DNA of 64,000 bases from Plectrocnemia conspersa (Eukaryota > Arthropoda > Insecta > Trichoptera > Polycentropodidae), in NCBI GenBank assembly GCA_009617715.1, contig VTFK01000156.1:62001-126000 (forward strand), read 5' to 3'. Under the pieces are notes generated by a model that saw only the letters and a list, made by a program, of their open reading frames with translations, did not search any database and was not told where the DNA came from. A program made the translations under genes and the position numbers. This document shows, one piece after another, positions 37,771-48,200 of this stretch. Positions within the stretch are counted from its first letter, which is position 1, and the number at the start of each line of letters is the position of its first letter.

Positions 37771-37989
37771 TAATAAAAAAATAAATAAAGAAAATACATG
37801 CCTGAACAAACCTTTTTTATTATTCATTCAATCTAGATTTTCACAGATAACATATTTTTGTTTGCTTTGACATTCGAGGAGTAATTTTGTAAACATACGG
37901 ACAGGGAGAAAAAAATGGGCTTTCTTAAGCAGAACGTTTCGCTTAGATAAAAATACTCGATGGCCTTATCTATTCAAGATCATGTCGAA

Positions 37990-38240
37990 AATTGTAGTTG
38001 AACATATCAAAGCTCCAGATAAGGTCAAACCTTTGTAGGGCAGAGTGCCACTTTGATGTCTATAACAGCCCCTATTAGCCCCGTGCTAAGGTGTGGGTGA
38101 TTTTCAGTTAAAATTAATGGAATACCCTCCTTAAGTCTTCGGATTAGTCTTGAATTTATTATATACTTCGACACGTTCTGGCGTAACGGATTAACTATTG
38201 ATCGTTTGACCTCAATATTCGATAATAATGTCATTTAATA
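37990..38240. promoter_or_regulatory. Possible intronic regulatory element
   Basis: Contains ATCAAAG and CAAACCTTTG (TCF-like words) and CAGCCCCTATTAGCCCCGTG in otherwise AT-rich intron. The overlapping minus-strand frame (38025-38234) has no domain. Low confidence. Confidence 0.22.
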
Positions 38241-39906
38241 TATTACACTAATGAAGTAGGGAAATGATGTGGTAATCAGCCGCCTAATTAAACGTTTAAT
38301 ACATTAAATTAATAAACTCTGACCTAGATAATTCATAGCTTTAACAAATCGAGATATTGGGTCATTTTAATTAATCTATTGTTTTTTATATTTTTATATT
38401 CTTATCAATAATTAATTTTTTATATTCTTAGCGATAAATTACACTTGATTTTTAATTTATTAAGGCGATTTAATGGTTTGCATATTTTACCATTTAATTT
38501 TAATTATTTCCTTAATATTCTATTATATACGCTTAGTTTCTATATTTTTCTTGTATTTAGTTTTATTAATATTGATCGTCAGAAACTGGGCGCTTACATC
38601 TTAGATGTAGATTAAAGAAGTTAATCACAGAACGATATTTAAAGCCTGATTTGGTTCTAGATTTAATTTTCAAAGGTTGCGATTATTTTTGTTCTGATTC
38701 TTAAAACGTTATCATCTACTGATATTCTTTAGAAATGCACAAACATTACATCTATTCATAAAACACTGCTAAATTATTTTAAATATTTGTCCATAGTTAC
38801 ATCTTTAATAACTTTCGGAAAGTTTTGTTAGACCAACAGTCTTATTTTCATCTCGTCTGTTCCACTTTCTGATTTTCATTGATGAATTTATTCATTGATG
38901 AAATAAATATTGCAGTTACAAATTTCAGTTTCCTATTGTATTGTGATCATTTAAAATTATTTATATGCATTCGATTTAATGCGGTCTATATTTCTGTACG
39001 TAATAATTTGGACTCATTGTGGAAACAAGTTTCTGCCAACTGTCTGCCATTTTGTGTCAGAAAATATCATATTGAAAATGTCATTTTCGGAATATTCCTA
39101 TGATCTCTGTGGAAATATTCTGTCTAGAAAAACTTTCACTAAATATATCGGAATCACTTTTAAGAGCAACTGGACGTTCTCTCTACGATATCTGTGAAAA
39201 TTCTTTCAAGATGCTTGGCTTTGTTATGAGGAACGTCAGTTATTCGTGTTCTATATAACACTATAATTTAAATTATTAATTTGAGATCTATAATTTGACA
39301 TCCCCGAGTAATCAAATACTACCTCCTAATCAAAATAATTCATAAAAAGTTCTTGCGATTTCAATATATGATATTATTTTGTTATAATCTATTATTGTAT
39401 TCCAGCCCATTTATTTTAGAGGTATTTTTTCCCGAGTTATTGTATGAAATTTTATGTCACTGTTTTGTTTTAGTATTTTTTTCAAATCAGCAAAAGGTGC
39501 TGTTGATAATCCAACAATTTTCGAAGAATATCAGTTTTGTGTTCACGATCGCGTCCTCTTCTGTTGTTTGTTGTAGCCAGTATGTCCGCACTAGTAGACT
39601 TTTCTAAGGCTGTCGCTATTAATACGCACATTGATATATTTAATGTTAAATTTATGTATATTATTTATTATTCATGTCACGATGGTCTGAATTTATTTTA
39701 AATAAATTAAATATGCACTTCTACAATATTTTGTATACTGGGGTATATATTTATAAGAATTGTATACCAAAGGTTTTGCCATAAAGATAAGATATGACTA
39801 TATTTTTAATTTAATTAATATGTTTTATAAATAATAGTTTTGCAACATACATATGTATCAGGCGCGAGTGCTGAGATACTTTCCCTTCCGCTCGCTCGCG
39901 TGTTAA

Positions 39907-40524
39907 GGGCCCATACGCACTGTCGGCTAGCCGCCGGCGACTAGCCGCCCGGCGACTGTACTTTACATGGTTTTAAATGGGTGCATAATTAAAGTCGCCG
40001 GGCGTCAGGCGCGATCCTGCGCAGAGGTGATGCACAGGCGACTTGCCTGTCGCGGCAACCTATAAAAGCATGGGTTTAGATGAGTGCATTCGCACGAGGA
40101 GCGACTTTCGAGGCGACTTATACATCATTCACACAAAATGGCTTCGACACAGAAAAGCTCATCGTAGAAATTGAATCCCGAATTGTTTACAATAATTTTA
40201 TATGAATATTGATAACGAAAAAAAAATATTGTGAAATAATATGTATAATTATATTATATTATTTCTTGCTTCTCGATTTATTTAATGAATTTAGCATCTA
40301 AAAAATTGTGTGAGATATATACATTTATATTTCATACGGGGAAATTGAATATTATATTGAAATTAAAATAATATTTTTTTCTCTTTAAAATTAATATTGC
40401 AATTTCTTCGCGAATGTACTACCCAAGCTCGAGTCGCTCGGCTTAGCCGCCTAGCCTAGCTACCTGCGTTTTTGAGCCGGCGGTCCCTAGTCGCCGGCGG
40501 CTAGCCGACAGTGCGTATGGGCCC
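39907..40524. mobile_element. PIF/Harbinger-type MITE with 38-bp perfect TIRs
   Basis: Perfect 38-bp terminal inverted repeats at 39907-39944 and 40487-40524, beginning GGGCCCATACGCACTG and continuing GC-rich (CTAGCCGCCGGCGACTAG). Flanks are TAA on both sides (39904-39906 and 40525-40527), a 3-bp target duplication typical of PIF/Harbinger. Length is 618 bp. The left half has further GC-rich subterminal words (GCCGCCCGGCGACT, AAGTCGCCGGGCG), while the middle is AT-rich. An internal ATG (40138) and a shifted frame reading DTEKLIVEIESRIVYNNF (about 40146-40202) recall the start of a MADF domain, which Harbinger elements commonly encode. Confidence 0.88.
40146..40205 (+). pseudogene. Possible MADF-domain gene fragment inside the MITE
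   Basis: The frame GAC ACA GAA AAG CTC ATC GTA GAA reads DTEKLIVEIESRIVYNNF and then stops. MADF (Myb/SANT-like) domains usually open with (D/E)-x-L-I-x-x-(V/I)-E-x-R-P-x-(L/I)-Y. The nearby ATG at 40138 is one frame off, so translation would break. Eighteen residues is too short for certainty. Confidence 0.4.
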
Positions 40525-40991
40525 TAAGTGACGAGAGGGAGTAAAAGATAAAACCATGCGATCCGCATGACCTTATCTCTCTTATACCTTAACAATATAT
40601 TAAAAAATAATTTTTATTTTATTTTTATTGTATTATTTATTATAATATACTTGTATTACTTGACGTTTACTTTATTAATTTGTAATAGCTGTTACACTAG
40701 TAATTATTAATTCATTGAATTACAAAATATATATAAATAAATATTTAGCTTAAAACAATGTTACAATTTTTATTACTAATAGATAAATCACTCCAATAAT
40801 TGTATCGAATAAGAGCCATGAGTAGGGATGTTTCCGTTACATGATATACAAGTACAATAAACTAAGTCGATTCAAAGCAAATTTCAAGTCGTACTTATCT
40901 GAATGGTCTTTGTTGTTACATGACAATGGTGACCCTCATACTCGTTCAATTGAAACCGATTGCAAATGAGCATTTGAGTTTTAGATAATTT

Positions 40992-41038
40992 TAAAATAGC
41001 GTCACTTTTAGTGAAAGCTAAAAAGTGACACTATTTTA
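40992..41038. repeat. Long imperfect hairpin
   Basis: TAAAATAGCGTCACTTTTA and TAAAAAGTGACACTATTTTA are complementary except for one mismatch and one bulge, around an 8-nt loop. Confidence 0.65.
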
Positions 41039-42139
41039 ACTGAACACTACATTTTTACAAATAAATATGGAATATTTTAGTATAAAAATAATGAATGCCT
41101 CGTGTAAAATTCATATTAAAAATTGACCTATTAAAACGAATGTTGAAGTCGAATATCGACACGTGCGAGTCACGGTATGTCAGGTCAGATACTAATAGCA
41201 AGAGGTCCTTTGTTTGGCAAAGTTAATAAAGCAATTTTGAAGAACAACATTCTGGCACAAAGTGCGACAGCGTCAAAGGATAGGGTTCGAGAAATATGAA
41301 CTTTGAACTTTGAACAAACTGCGTGGGTGAAAATCGGTAACTGTAATGATGTGTGTTCATATTTAAAAATGTATACATTTTGCATGGAAATAATGAGGAA
41401 AATCGACCAACAAAATAAATCATATGAATATCTGTTTATATAAAACAACGGGCGCAGCACAATGTTTTTATTTATTTTTTCACAATTATTAATGTCAATA
41501 TTATCTCACTGATGATGCATTATTTTATTAAAATATTAATAGTGACTTTATAAAGGGCACAATATTTTTTTAGTAGAAAAAATTCCTAAAAGTAATTTTT
41601 CACGATAGAAAACATTGTGCCGTTATTGACCCATTATGCTAGAAACACTCAAATAAATAGTTTTAAAGTCGATGCTTACTTAAAAATTAAAGCTTCGTAT
41701 TTAATGGAATATAAATAGTATCGTGTATTAATAGGCATCTAAAATTAAGCTGAACTTTATTGTAAATCATTAATAAAATTAAACATTTTAAAACATATCT
41801 GAATTTTATAATAGAAAATAATGTATTTGTTACTACAACAACGCGCAATAATATATACATATTAATTGTAGAGAATCGAAAATAGTTTTTAATCTTATAT
41901 TAATTAATTATGGTAATTACTTTTTTAAATAAATATATTACAGATATTTTGTGTTCATAATGTTAGTGATTATTAGTTTATAAAACATCAATTACTCACT
42001 AGGTTTTAATCAGATGCGGAAATTGCATTTATAATTGTAATTTACAATTTACTTAAAATAATGAAGTTATATATTAAGAATAAAATATATTTGCATTTAT
42101 TGATTTGATGTTCGTATTTCACTTGAATATTTTTTTCAG

Positions 42140-42207
42140 ATTGCGTTATAGAAGAAAATATGACTCAACAGTTTACCAAGTTCTTTTCGTTTATCACATA
42201 AATTTGG
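42140..42207 (+). CDS. Internal exon (68 bp), CUB/C-type-lectin protein
   Basis: Short exon between a TTTTTTCAG acceptor (42131-42139) and a near-perfect donor, GG/GTGAGT at 42208. Its first base completes the AG left by the previous exon to give Arg. It then reads 22 codons without a stop (LRYRRKYDSTVYQVLFVYHI, then NL) and leaves one base, G, which joins AG of the next exon to make Glu. The phase match on both sides is the main support, because the exon is too short to judge by composition. The reading joins ITF of the upstream exon to ECQLSLYRLSGRFSW downstream. It probably forms strands of the extracellular module that precedes the CUB domain. The intron after it is only 83 bp, against 6.1 kb before it. 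Confidence 0.8.
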
Positions 42208-42290
42208 GTGAGTTATTGCGTAAAACTTTATTCTTGAATTATAATGACATATCGTCTTAAAAATAATATTTTTTTCTCGAATTTTTTCAG
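42208..42290 (+). other. 83-bp intron
   Basis: GTGAGT donor and TTTTTTCAG acceptor; AT-rich. It is the only short intron of the gene in this window. Confidence 0.8.
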
Positions 42291-43404
42291 AGTGTCAGCT
42301 GTCGTTGTATAGATTATCAGGCCGCTTCAGTTGGAGCGATCTTCCCCGCGTACCAGATGACTGTCAAGTGTTCTTTCCTTCTGGATTCCCTCAGAAACGA
42401 GGTCTTCTGGTTACTTTAGAGCGACTCAACGTGCCTTGCCTCGAAGGCAGCTTTATCCGGCTCAGTCCGGGTACTCTGCCCTCGACACAAAGAAGAAACA
42501 ATCACCAGAATCACCTTTGTGGAAAACTAGAGGAGCTTCCAGACTCAGACAGACATTTTTATTTCTCAGCCTCGCAAACCAAATCGAAACCGTACCTACA
42601 CGTACATGGTACGCCGTACTTCGTTATATCGTACAAGCTGGTAGACTATTGCTATAACGTTACCTTAACCTCTCGGAACGGTTCGTTTGAAATAGATCCC
42701 ACGAACTCATTACACTGCACGTTCAAAATACACTTACCTTACGGAAATAGAATCGCGTTGCGACTCCACATGGGGGAGGAGGCGTTGAAGCCCAACTCTG
42801 ACGCGCAAAGTGTATCATCCACCACATCCTCCGAGAGTCTCGTCAATAATATGGAGGATATAGAAACGAAATTTTCAGCATTTCAGCACGCCGAGGAAGA
42901 ACGAGAGTGTCAAGGTCTACTCATAAAGTTATGGGATGGTGCTAAAGCTTGGATCCATTGCTCGGAGCCGGGCGACCCCCTGAGGAACGTGCAAATCATA
43001 TCGAAGCAAAACAGTGTGATAATGTTCTTAGTGATACGTAGGACGACGAAAAGCGGCGCGGATAGCTTAGTTTTAGGTAACGGTGATAAAAATGATGTGA
43101 TCAGTGATACAAATGTGATTAAAAGTAGTGTTAGCAGACGGGGTAGTGAGTCGAACGAGAGGGTAGAAGAAAGCGGCAAGGGGATGACGTTGAAGTTGTG
43201 GTACCACGCGGAGCCAGTGAGTGAAATCATGGGCCAATGCGCCTATGGTTGGGTCAGTCTGAGGCAGTTTTGCGTATCCGTGTTTGAGCATGTCATGCTG
43301 CCTTGGGCTCAGGCTGAAGCTGAGTGTGCCAGGCAAGGGGGACACCTTGCTAGCATCAGGGACGAGTACGACCAAGGCGTTGTGGACCAACTTTTACTTT
43401 TAAG
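42291..43404 (+). CDS. Large exon: CUB-type module, Ser/Asp-rich inserts, start of C-type lectin domain
   Basis: An 1,114-bp open exon from acceptor TTTTTTCAG (ends 42290) to donor AAG/GTAATA (43405). It gives residues 231-600 of the visible protein. Residues 231-350 contain cysteines and an LCGKLEELPDSDRHFYF stretch that resembles the end of a CUB-like unit. A clearer CUB domain runs about 356-540: NGSFEIDP, then CTFKIHLPYGNRIALRL, CQGLLIKLWDGAKAWIHC, NSVIMFLVIRR, and the closing LKLWYHAEPV. The CUB domain is interrupted by a Ser/Glu-rich insert (about 395-433) and an Asp/Ser/Arg-rich insert (about 495-527). N-glycosylation sequons occur at Asn352 (NVT) and Asn359 (NGS). From 549 a C-type lectin domain begins: GWVSLRQFC with Cys557, then AEAECARQGGHLASI. 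The start is a splice acceptor, not an initiator codon. CUB and lectin modules usually bind proteins or glycans outside the cell; the ligand is unknown. I know CUB-plus-lectin proteins in arthropods but cannot name the orthologue, so no symbol is given. Confidence 0.93.
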
Positions 43405-43619
43405 GTAATATAAATACATTTACCTACTTTTTAACGCACGTAACCTTCAAAATTTTATAAAGCAATTATTTAGATGGGATTATTCTATAATATTATTTGT
43501 ATATGTTATTGAAAAGCCATTAGGATTACTGTTGTGTGTTGGCATTTATACATGTGTTTCTGGAGTGACTATTGATTTTTCAAAATAAGACACATATCAG
43601 GTTGTCTTAAAATTTATCA

Positions 43620-43930
43620 TAATATATTTACGATATTTATCAAAAAGTAACGACAATTTTTGTTTTTATCTAAAAACTTTATTTATTTAATAATATTAAT
43701 TTTGTCCCCTTCAAAGTAATTAATATACTTGTGCAAGCGCTATTTCCAATTTAAGAACTCATTTTTCGGTATGGCGTTCAGTTCCTTCAGCGATCCTGTC
43801 TTTATCTGTTCAATGTTGGCAAAACGTCGTTCTTTCATGGTTCTCTTCAGCTTCGGCAATAGAAATAAATCGTTCTCTTTGAGGGGTCCGGCTCAGGAAA
43901 AATTCATAGCAGAAATATATTTATAAAAAA
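43620..43930 (-). mobile_element. C-terminal fragment of a mariner-family transposase
   Basis: Minus strand reads LLPKLKRTMKERRFANIEQI, KTGSLKELNAIPKNEFLNWK, stop, RLHKYINYFEGDKINI. This is the C-terminal signature of SETMAR/GVQW-like mariner transposases (AIPKxEFxxxFxxWxxRxxKCIxxxGDYFEGDKIN). The fragment starts after the catalytic core and has one stop and a small deletion before RLHKY. Dead element. Confidence 0.8.
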
Positions 43931-44590
43931 AGTAAAAACCGACCTCAAACAACAAATCTGAACTAAACAAGTTATTTGAAATCTATGTTCTGATGTATTT
44001 CAAGTATAAGTTCCCTTAGCCTTTTAATACTTACAAAAAATAAAAGTAGCGGAACATTGCCTTCTAAAGCACCCACTTTCACAATAAACATTATTATTCA
44101 AAGGGACAGATTATAGTTTTTTGACGCCGCTCCGTTTGTTAAAATTTGTTTTCAAATTATTGTTAACTTTATTGCTTTTTGCACCATTAAAAATATAAGA
44201 CATGGGAGAAAATATTTAATGAATGTGAATTAGTAGCAATAAATTTAGGTATTCGATATGAATTTTCAGATCGAAAAGTTATTTGACAACTAGATTTAAT
44301 GCGACAAAATAAATAAATAATACATTCAGTTTCATGTGCTTATTCCAAAAAATCTAGAAAAAACAGTCTTGAATCTATCTATTTTTAAAATATGTCATTT
44401 CAGTAAAATCATATCGGAATATATTTTCACCAGTATATATATTTTTACCAGTGAAAATTTAATTTATTTGGCAGGTGCTATATGCTATAAATGTTACAAT
44501 GAATGTGTATTTTTTGGTAAAATTATATTTTTCACAACTGAAAACTCAATAGGCCATACGGACCGTAGCTCGCACAATAAGTTGTGATTA
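43931..44590. repeat. AT-rich spacer with dispersed-repeat copy
   Basis: GTTACAATGAATGTGTATTT at 44493 belongs to the family at 13740 and 16076; nearby TTTTACCAGTGAAAATTTAA resembles TTTTACTAGTGAAAATATAA at 13725. AAAAACCGACCTCAAACAAC at about 43935 looks like the edge of another interspersed element. The frame at 44336-44587 is not supported as a gene. Confidence 0.4.
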
Positions 44591-44591
44591 T

Positions 44592-44795
44592 GGTTGCCAA
44601 CATTATAAAGCTCTAGCCCGAGACAGCAAAAAAGGTCATCTCGAAAATATGTTTGTTCATTTAGAGATGTTTCGGGAGATAAAAAAAAGGCTATCTTAAA
44701 AATACCTTCCGGGACAATGTAACATTTAACCGGTATCCTGAACGGAGAGGTTTCAATTCGAGACAATACCTGTCAATTTGGGTTTGTTGGCAACC
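44592..44795. mobile_element. Short MITE, GGTTGCCAAC ends
   Basis: GGTTGCCAAC at 44592-44601 and GTTGGCAACC at 44786-44795 are exact complements. The 204-bp interior has GGGACAATGTAACATTTAAC and CGAGACAATACC strings typical of non-autonomous DNA elements. No target duplication seen. Confidence 0.5.
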
Positions 44796-44961
44796 CTAGT
44801 TGGAATTAGATTTATTTTAATAATACACCCATATACAGGCTTGGCCATAATAACGGGGAACTCCAATAAAAATGTTGTAACTTTAAAAATCGTGAAAATA
44901 GAAAATAAAAAAGATTGTTTAAAATATTTATTTTAAGCTTATTTTAAAATTTAGTAGGCTT

Positions 44962-44992
44962 CACCTGTAAGTCAACTAATTACTTACAGGTG
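44962..44992. repeat. Perfect 11-bp hairpin (CACCTGTAAGT)
   Basis: CACCTGTAAGT and ACTTACAGGTG around a 9-nt loop, next to the Tc1 remnant; could be an element edge. Confidence 0.65.
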
Positions 44993-44994
44993 GA

Positions 44995-45155
44995 TGGAGA
45001 GAATTTTCTTTATTCCATCTGCAATTTTTTTAGATTTTTAATTTTGCGTTTGCAAATGTTTTAGGCAAACTTTTCTTCTATTTGTGGTCATAAATTCTCT
45101 TTAAGGTTTAGGTTTGGTGACTGTATAGGCCATTCTAAGAACGTCAAACCCTTTG
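44995..45155 (-). mobile_element. Tc1-like transposase fragment
   Basis: On the minus strand VLRMAYTVTKPKP-stop-REFM lines up with the Tc1 DD34E third-motif block (VLxWPxQSPDLNPIENLW). After it come NRRKVCLKHLQTQ and KKIADGIKKILS, similar in pattern to the C-terminal helix region. The QSPD Asp and the Glu are mutated. Degenerate; ends unknown. Confidence 0.5.
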
Positions 45156-45164
45156 ACGCAAACT

Positions 45165-45218
45165 AACCCTTGCTTTTGGTTCACATGCGGCCCGCAGGTC
45201 GCTGGTTGCTTATCACTG
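45165..45218. mobile_element. hAT-type element end
   Basis: Complement reads CAGTGATAAGCAACCAGCGA then CCTGCGGGCCGCATGTG, the CAGTGNTNNNCAACC...GCGGGCCGC pattern seen in hAT termini. The matching opposite end was not found, so size is unknown. Confidence 0.45.
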
Positions 45219-45219
45219 T

Positions 45220-48200
45220 CTTTAAGCATATAACAATTGTATTAAATCTAAAGCTTTATCCGCTTCTGGACTATACAATTGGAAAATGCATTCGGTCAAT
45301 GCAACAATATATACAACACTAACAAGCGACTAACTACTATTTGCCGACAAAGACACGTATAGCAATTAATAGAGAACCTCTCCGTTATTTGCGTACTATG
45401 CAAACTTGTCGGACAATAATTGCAATTCGCGATCTAACAAACCTATTATACGAGCAGATATGCGCAATCCGGGAATACAGCGGTTTGAATAACTAAAATA
45501 GATATAGGTCTATTGATAAATGTTATATACAGATTATATCAAAATTCGCTGTTACTATATATAACACATACAATCTATATGAATTTACTTAGAAAATACG
45601 TTTAGTATGTATGCTTCAAAAAACTGAATAACTAAATCTATTGTTGTTGTTTAGTGATCTATAACGATACAAGGGATATTCGGAAAATTAAGATACGAAG
45701 TCCAGATAATTCATTGGCTCATCTTTGTTTTATATCATTCACTGAGTAAAACACCTCATTTAGTTCAATTACGTAGGTTTTAAAAATCACATGCACTTAA
45801 GCTTGCTGATTTAGCTATCATGGAAAATAAATTCCAAGCCCAAAAATCATCCTCACTAGTTTTTGGAAAATATTACAAAATATGTAATTAAAAGTCATGT
45901 AGCAGTTTTAAAAATACAAAAAAGCTTCTTAATCTACTTTAAAATTAAAAGAAAACAAGATAAATTCTGTTTAACTGTAGAAATATAAAATTGTAATTTT
46001 TTCTCAAAAAAATATGCGACTGTATTACTCTCATTTAAATGGCAAATTACTTTAATCGCACTTAGTAAAAATATCTACTAGATACGGTAGATTTAGAAAT
46101 CATAAAAGATTTGTTCAAAATTCAATAAAATTTTGTCCCAAATTATTTTGGGCCAAAATTTAGGCCTCTGGATAGACATATCACTGCAATATGTAAGAAA
46201 AGTGAGATATTGTGTACAAAATTTTAAATACTCTTGATTAAAGTGGTTGGGATTTTATATTATAAAATCATATAACTTTTTGATTGAATTTTAATTATTA
46301 AAACAACACACACTTACTTGTGAAATAGATAATATTCCAGCAGATTTCTTACCTATAGCTGTATGCTGAATGCTTACCACGTATTTTCAAGCTGTTTCTG
46401 CTCTTTTAGTCATATTTTTAAACAAATTTATCAGCGTGTACAATCGACTTGACAATTTTGGCAACCGTCATCAGACTAATAGCAATTGACGCTATTTCCT
46501 TTATGCGCACCGTGTGCAAAAAGATAGTTATTCTTTATCACTCGCCTATTTATATGAAGTCAAACATTTTCAGTGTTCCGCAAAACATATTTTTGAAAAC
46601 CCTGGTGTATAGTGTAATTTAAAAATTAAAATTTAGTAAAAAAATAAAATGTGTACTAATTTTCAATGAATTTATTTACTTAATTAATATATTATTAGTA
46701 TTGGTATAATGTTAGTAAAAATACACTTATATAATAAATTAATATATATATGAAGTCCGAAACATTTATCGCCCACAATTCACCGCCAGCAATTAATCAC
46801 TATCAGTTTATAGACAATTTATAGCCTACAAATAGTCAAAACATATATCTCGTAGAATATTTTGAATTTATAAACAGTTATTGGCATTTTATTAGCGGAT
46901 TCTTAACAATAGTGATGCACCTTTAGCATTTAATAATAGTAATTAAAAATATATGGATTTTTAGTAATTAATACATATTGCACTTGTAAGGCATTTTATT
47001 AAAAAACACGTTGTAAAAATGTAATTATCGACATATTTCTATTTACTAAATTTATAGATTTTTTTTATTATGTAAGTACTCTTTTATTATTTTGGTTTAT
47101 AAATTCGTATTCTTTTTTAATCGCCTTAAATTATTAATTTATTTAAATATGTATAAAATACTAACATAGCTATATATTATATTTATATTATTCAGCATAA
47201 TTAAATCTTAGGTAATTAATATTTTAATAATGAAAAACTGCAATATTGTTGTTAGATCATTATAAAATATCTTTATTAGAGAGCGGCCATTATAATTAAC
47301 GGCCCAGTGAACAGTCATTAAGGAATACCTTTAGCAACATAGCTGAAATACCTCACATATATGTACACACGGGTCTCGTTCTTACGTTTATCGTTTTAGA
47401 CATACACAAATGAACAACCAAAGAGCCTTTTAAGGTCCCAAAATGACCAAAGTACCATTTGAAGCAATATAAATTCACACATATACACAACACAAAACAT
47501 TTTTATATGAAATTTGATATTTAAATTAAAGGATTTTGACGTGTATAACACACTGAATTATTTATCTGACACATTTATCTTTTAATATTTGGAAATATTT
47601 AAGTCATTTAACAATTCAATCTAAAAATTGTATATAATGCTAATTTAGTTTGGTAGTCAGTATAACTATTAATAGCTAGCTAACAACGAGCAATGCTACT
47701 ATTAATATACAATATATCATAGATTTTAACGTAGCTTTGATCGTATCAACGATATATTATTGTAATTAAATTAACAATGACATAGATAATATCATGTAAC
47801 ACTCATAAGTTATTTATTTAATTATTTAAGCTACACAATGGTATAGTTACAACTTTAATTTATTAATTAAATATGTATTAATGTGTACTTATATATGTAA
47901 ATATAAGCAATGACATCTCATAGCCTATCTAATTTATCGTTTCCCAAAGCTATCTCTCGTGTAAAGTCACAGAAGCTATCTAGCTAATGGTTATTGGTAA
48001 TGTTTGATAAGATCAATAGTTTGTTTGATGAGTTTCAAAAGATTCCATAAAAATATTATATAAATAAAATAACTTTTAATTTATCTAATTGTTAAAAGTG
48101 AATAATTTATACGAGAAGTTTTCATCTCGACTTGTCTTTAAAAAGTTATTAAGCATCTCTTAAGGCATTTGATTCAATACAATATGTTAAAATTTTAATT

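Larger units (their letters stand above)
35998..42139 (+). other. 6.1-kb intron of the CUB/lectin gene
   Basis: GTATTA donor to TTTTTTCAG acceptor. Mostly AT-rich with no coding potential. It holds a 618-bp Harbinger-type MITE (39907-40524), a long hairpin at 40992-41038, and two denser, less AT-rich stretches at 37480-37770 and 37990-38240. The longer open frames around 38879-39607 and 41185-41460 have AT-driven composition and no recognisable domain. Confidence 0.75.

Noticed and set aside
38879..39607. Series of overlapping plus-strand frames in the 6.1-kb intron
   Set aside because: They overlap each other in different frames, are Phe/Ile/Tyr rich and resemble no family, so they are chance frames.
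42910..43390. Minus-strand frames opposite the large exon
   Set aside because: Shadows of the coding exon; no domains and the plus-strand reading is clearly CUB and lectin.
46575..46606. hAT terminus CAGTGTTCCGCAAAAC with GAAAACCCTG nearby
   Set aside because: The two short strings are about 10 bp apart, so they cannot bound an element, and no other partner was found.
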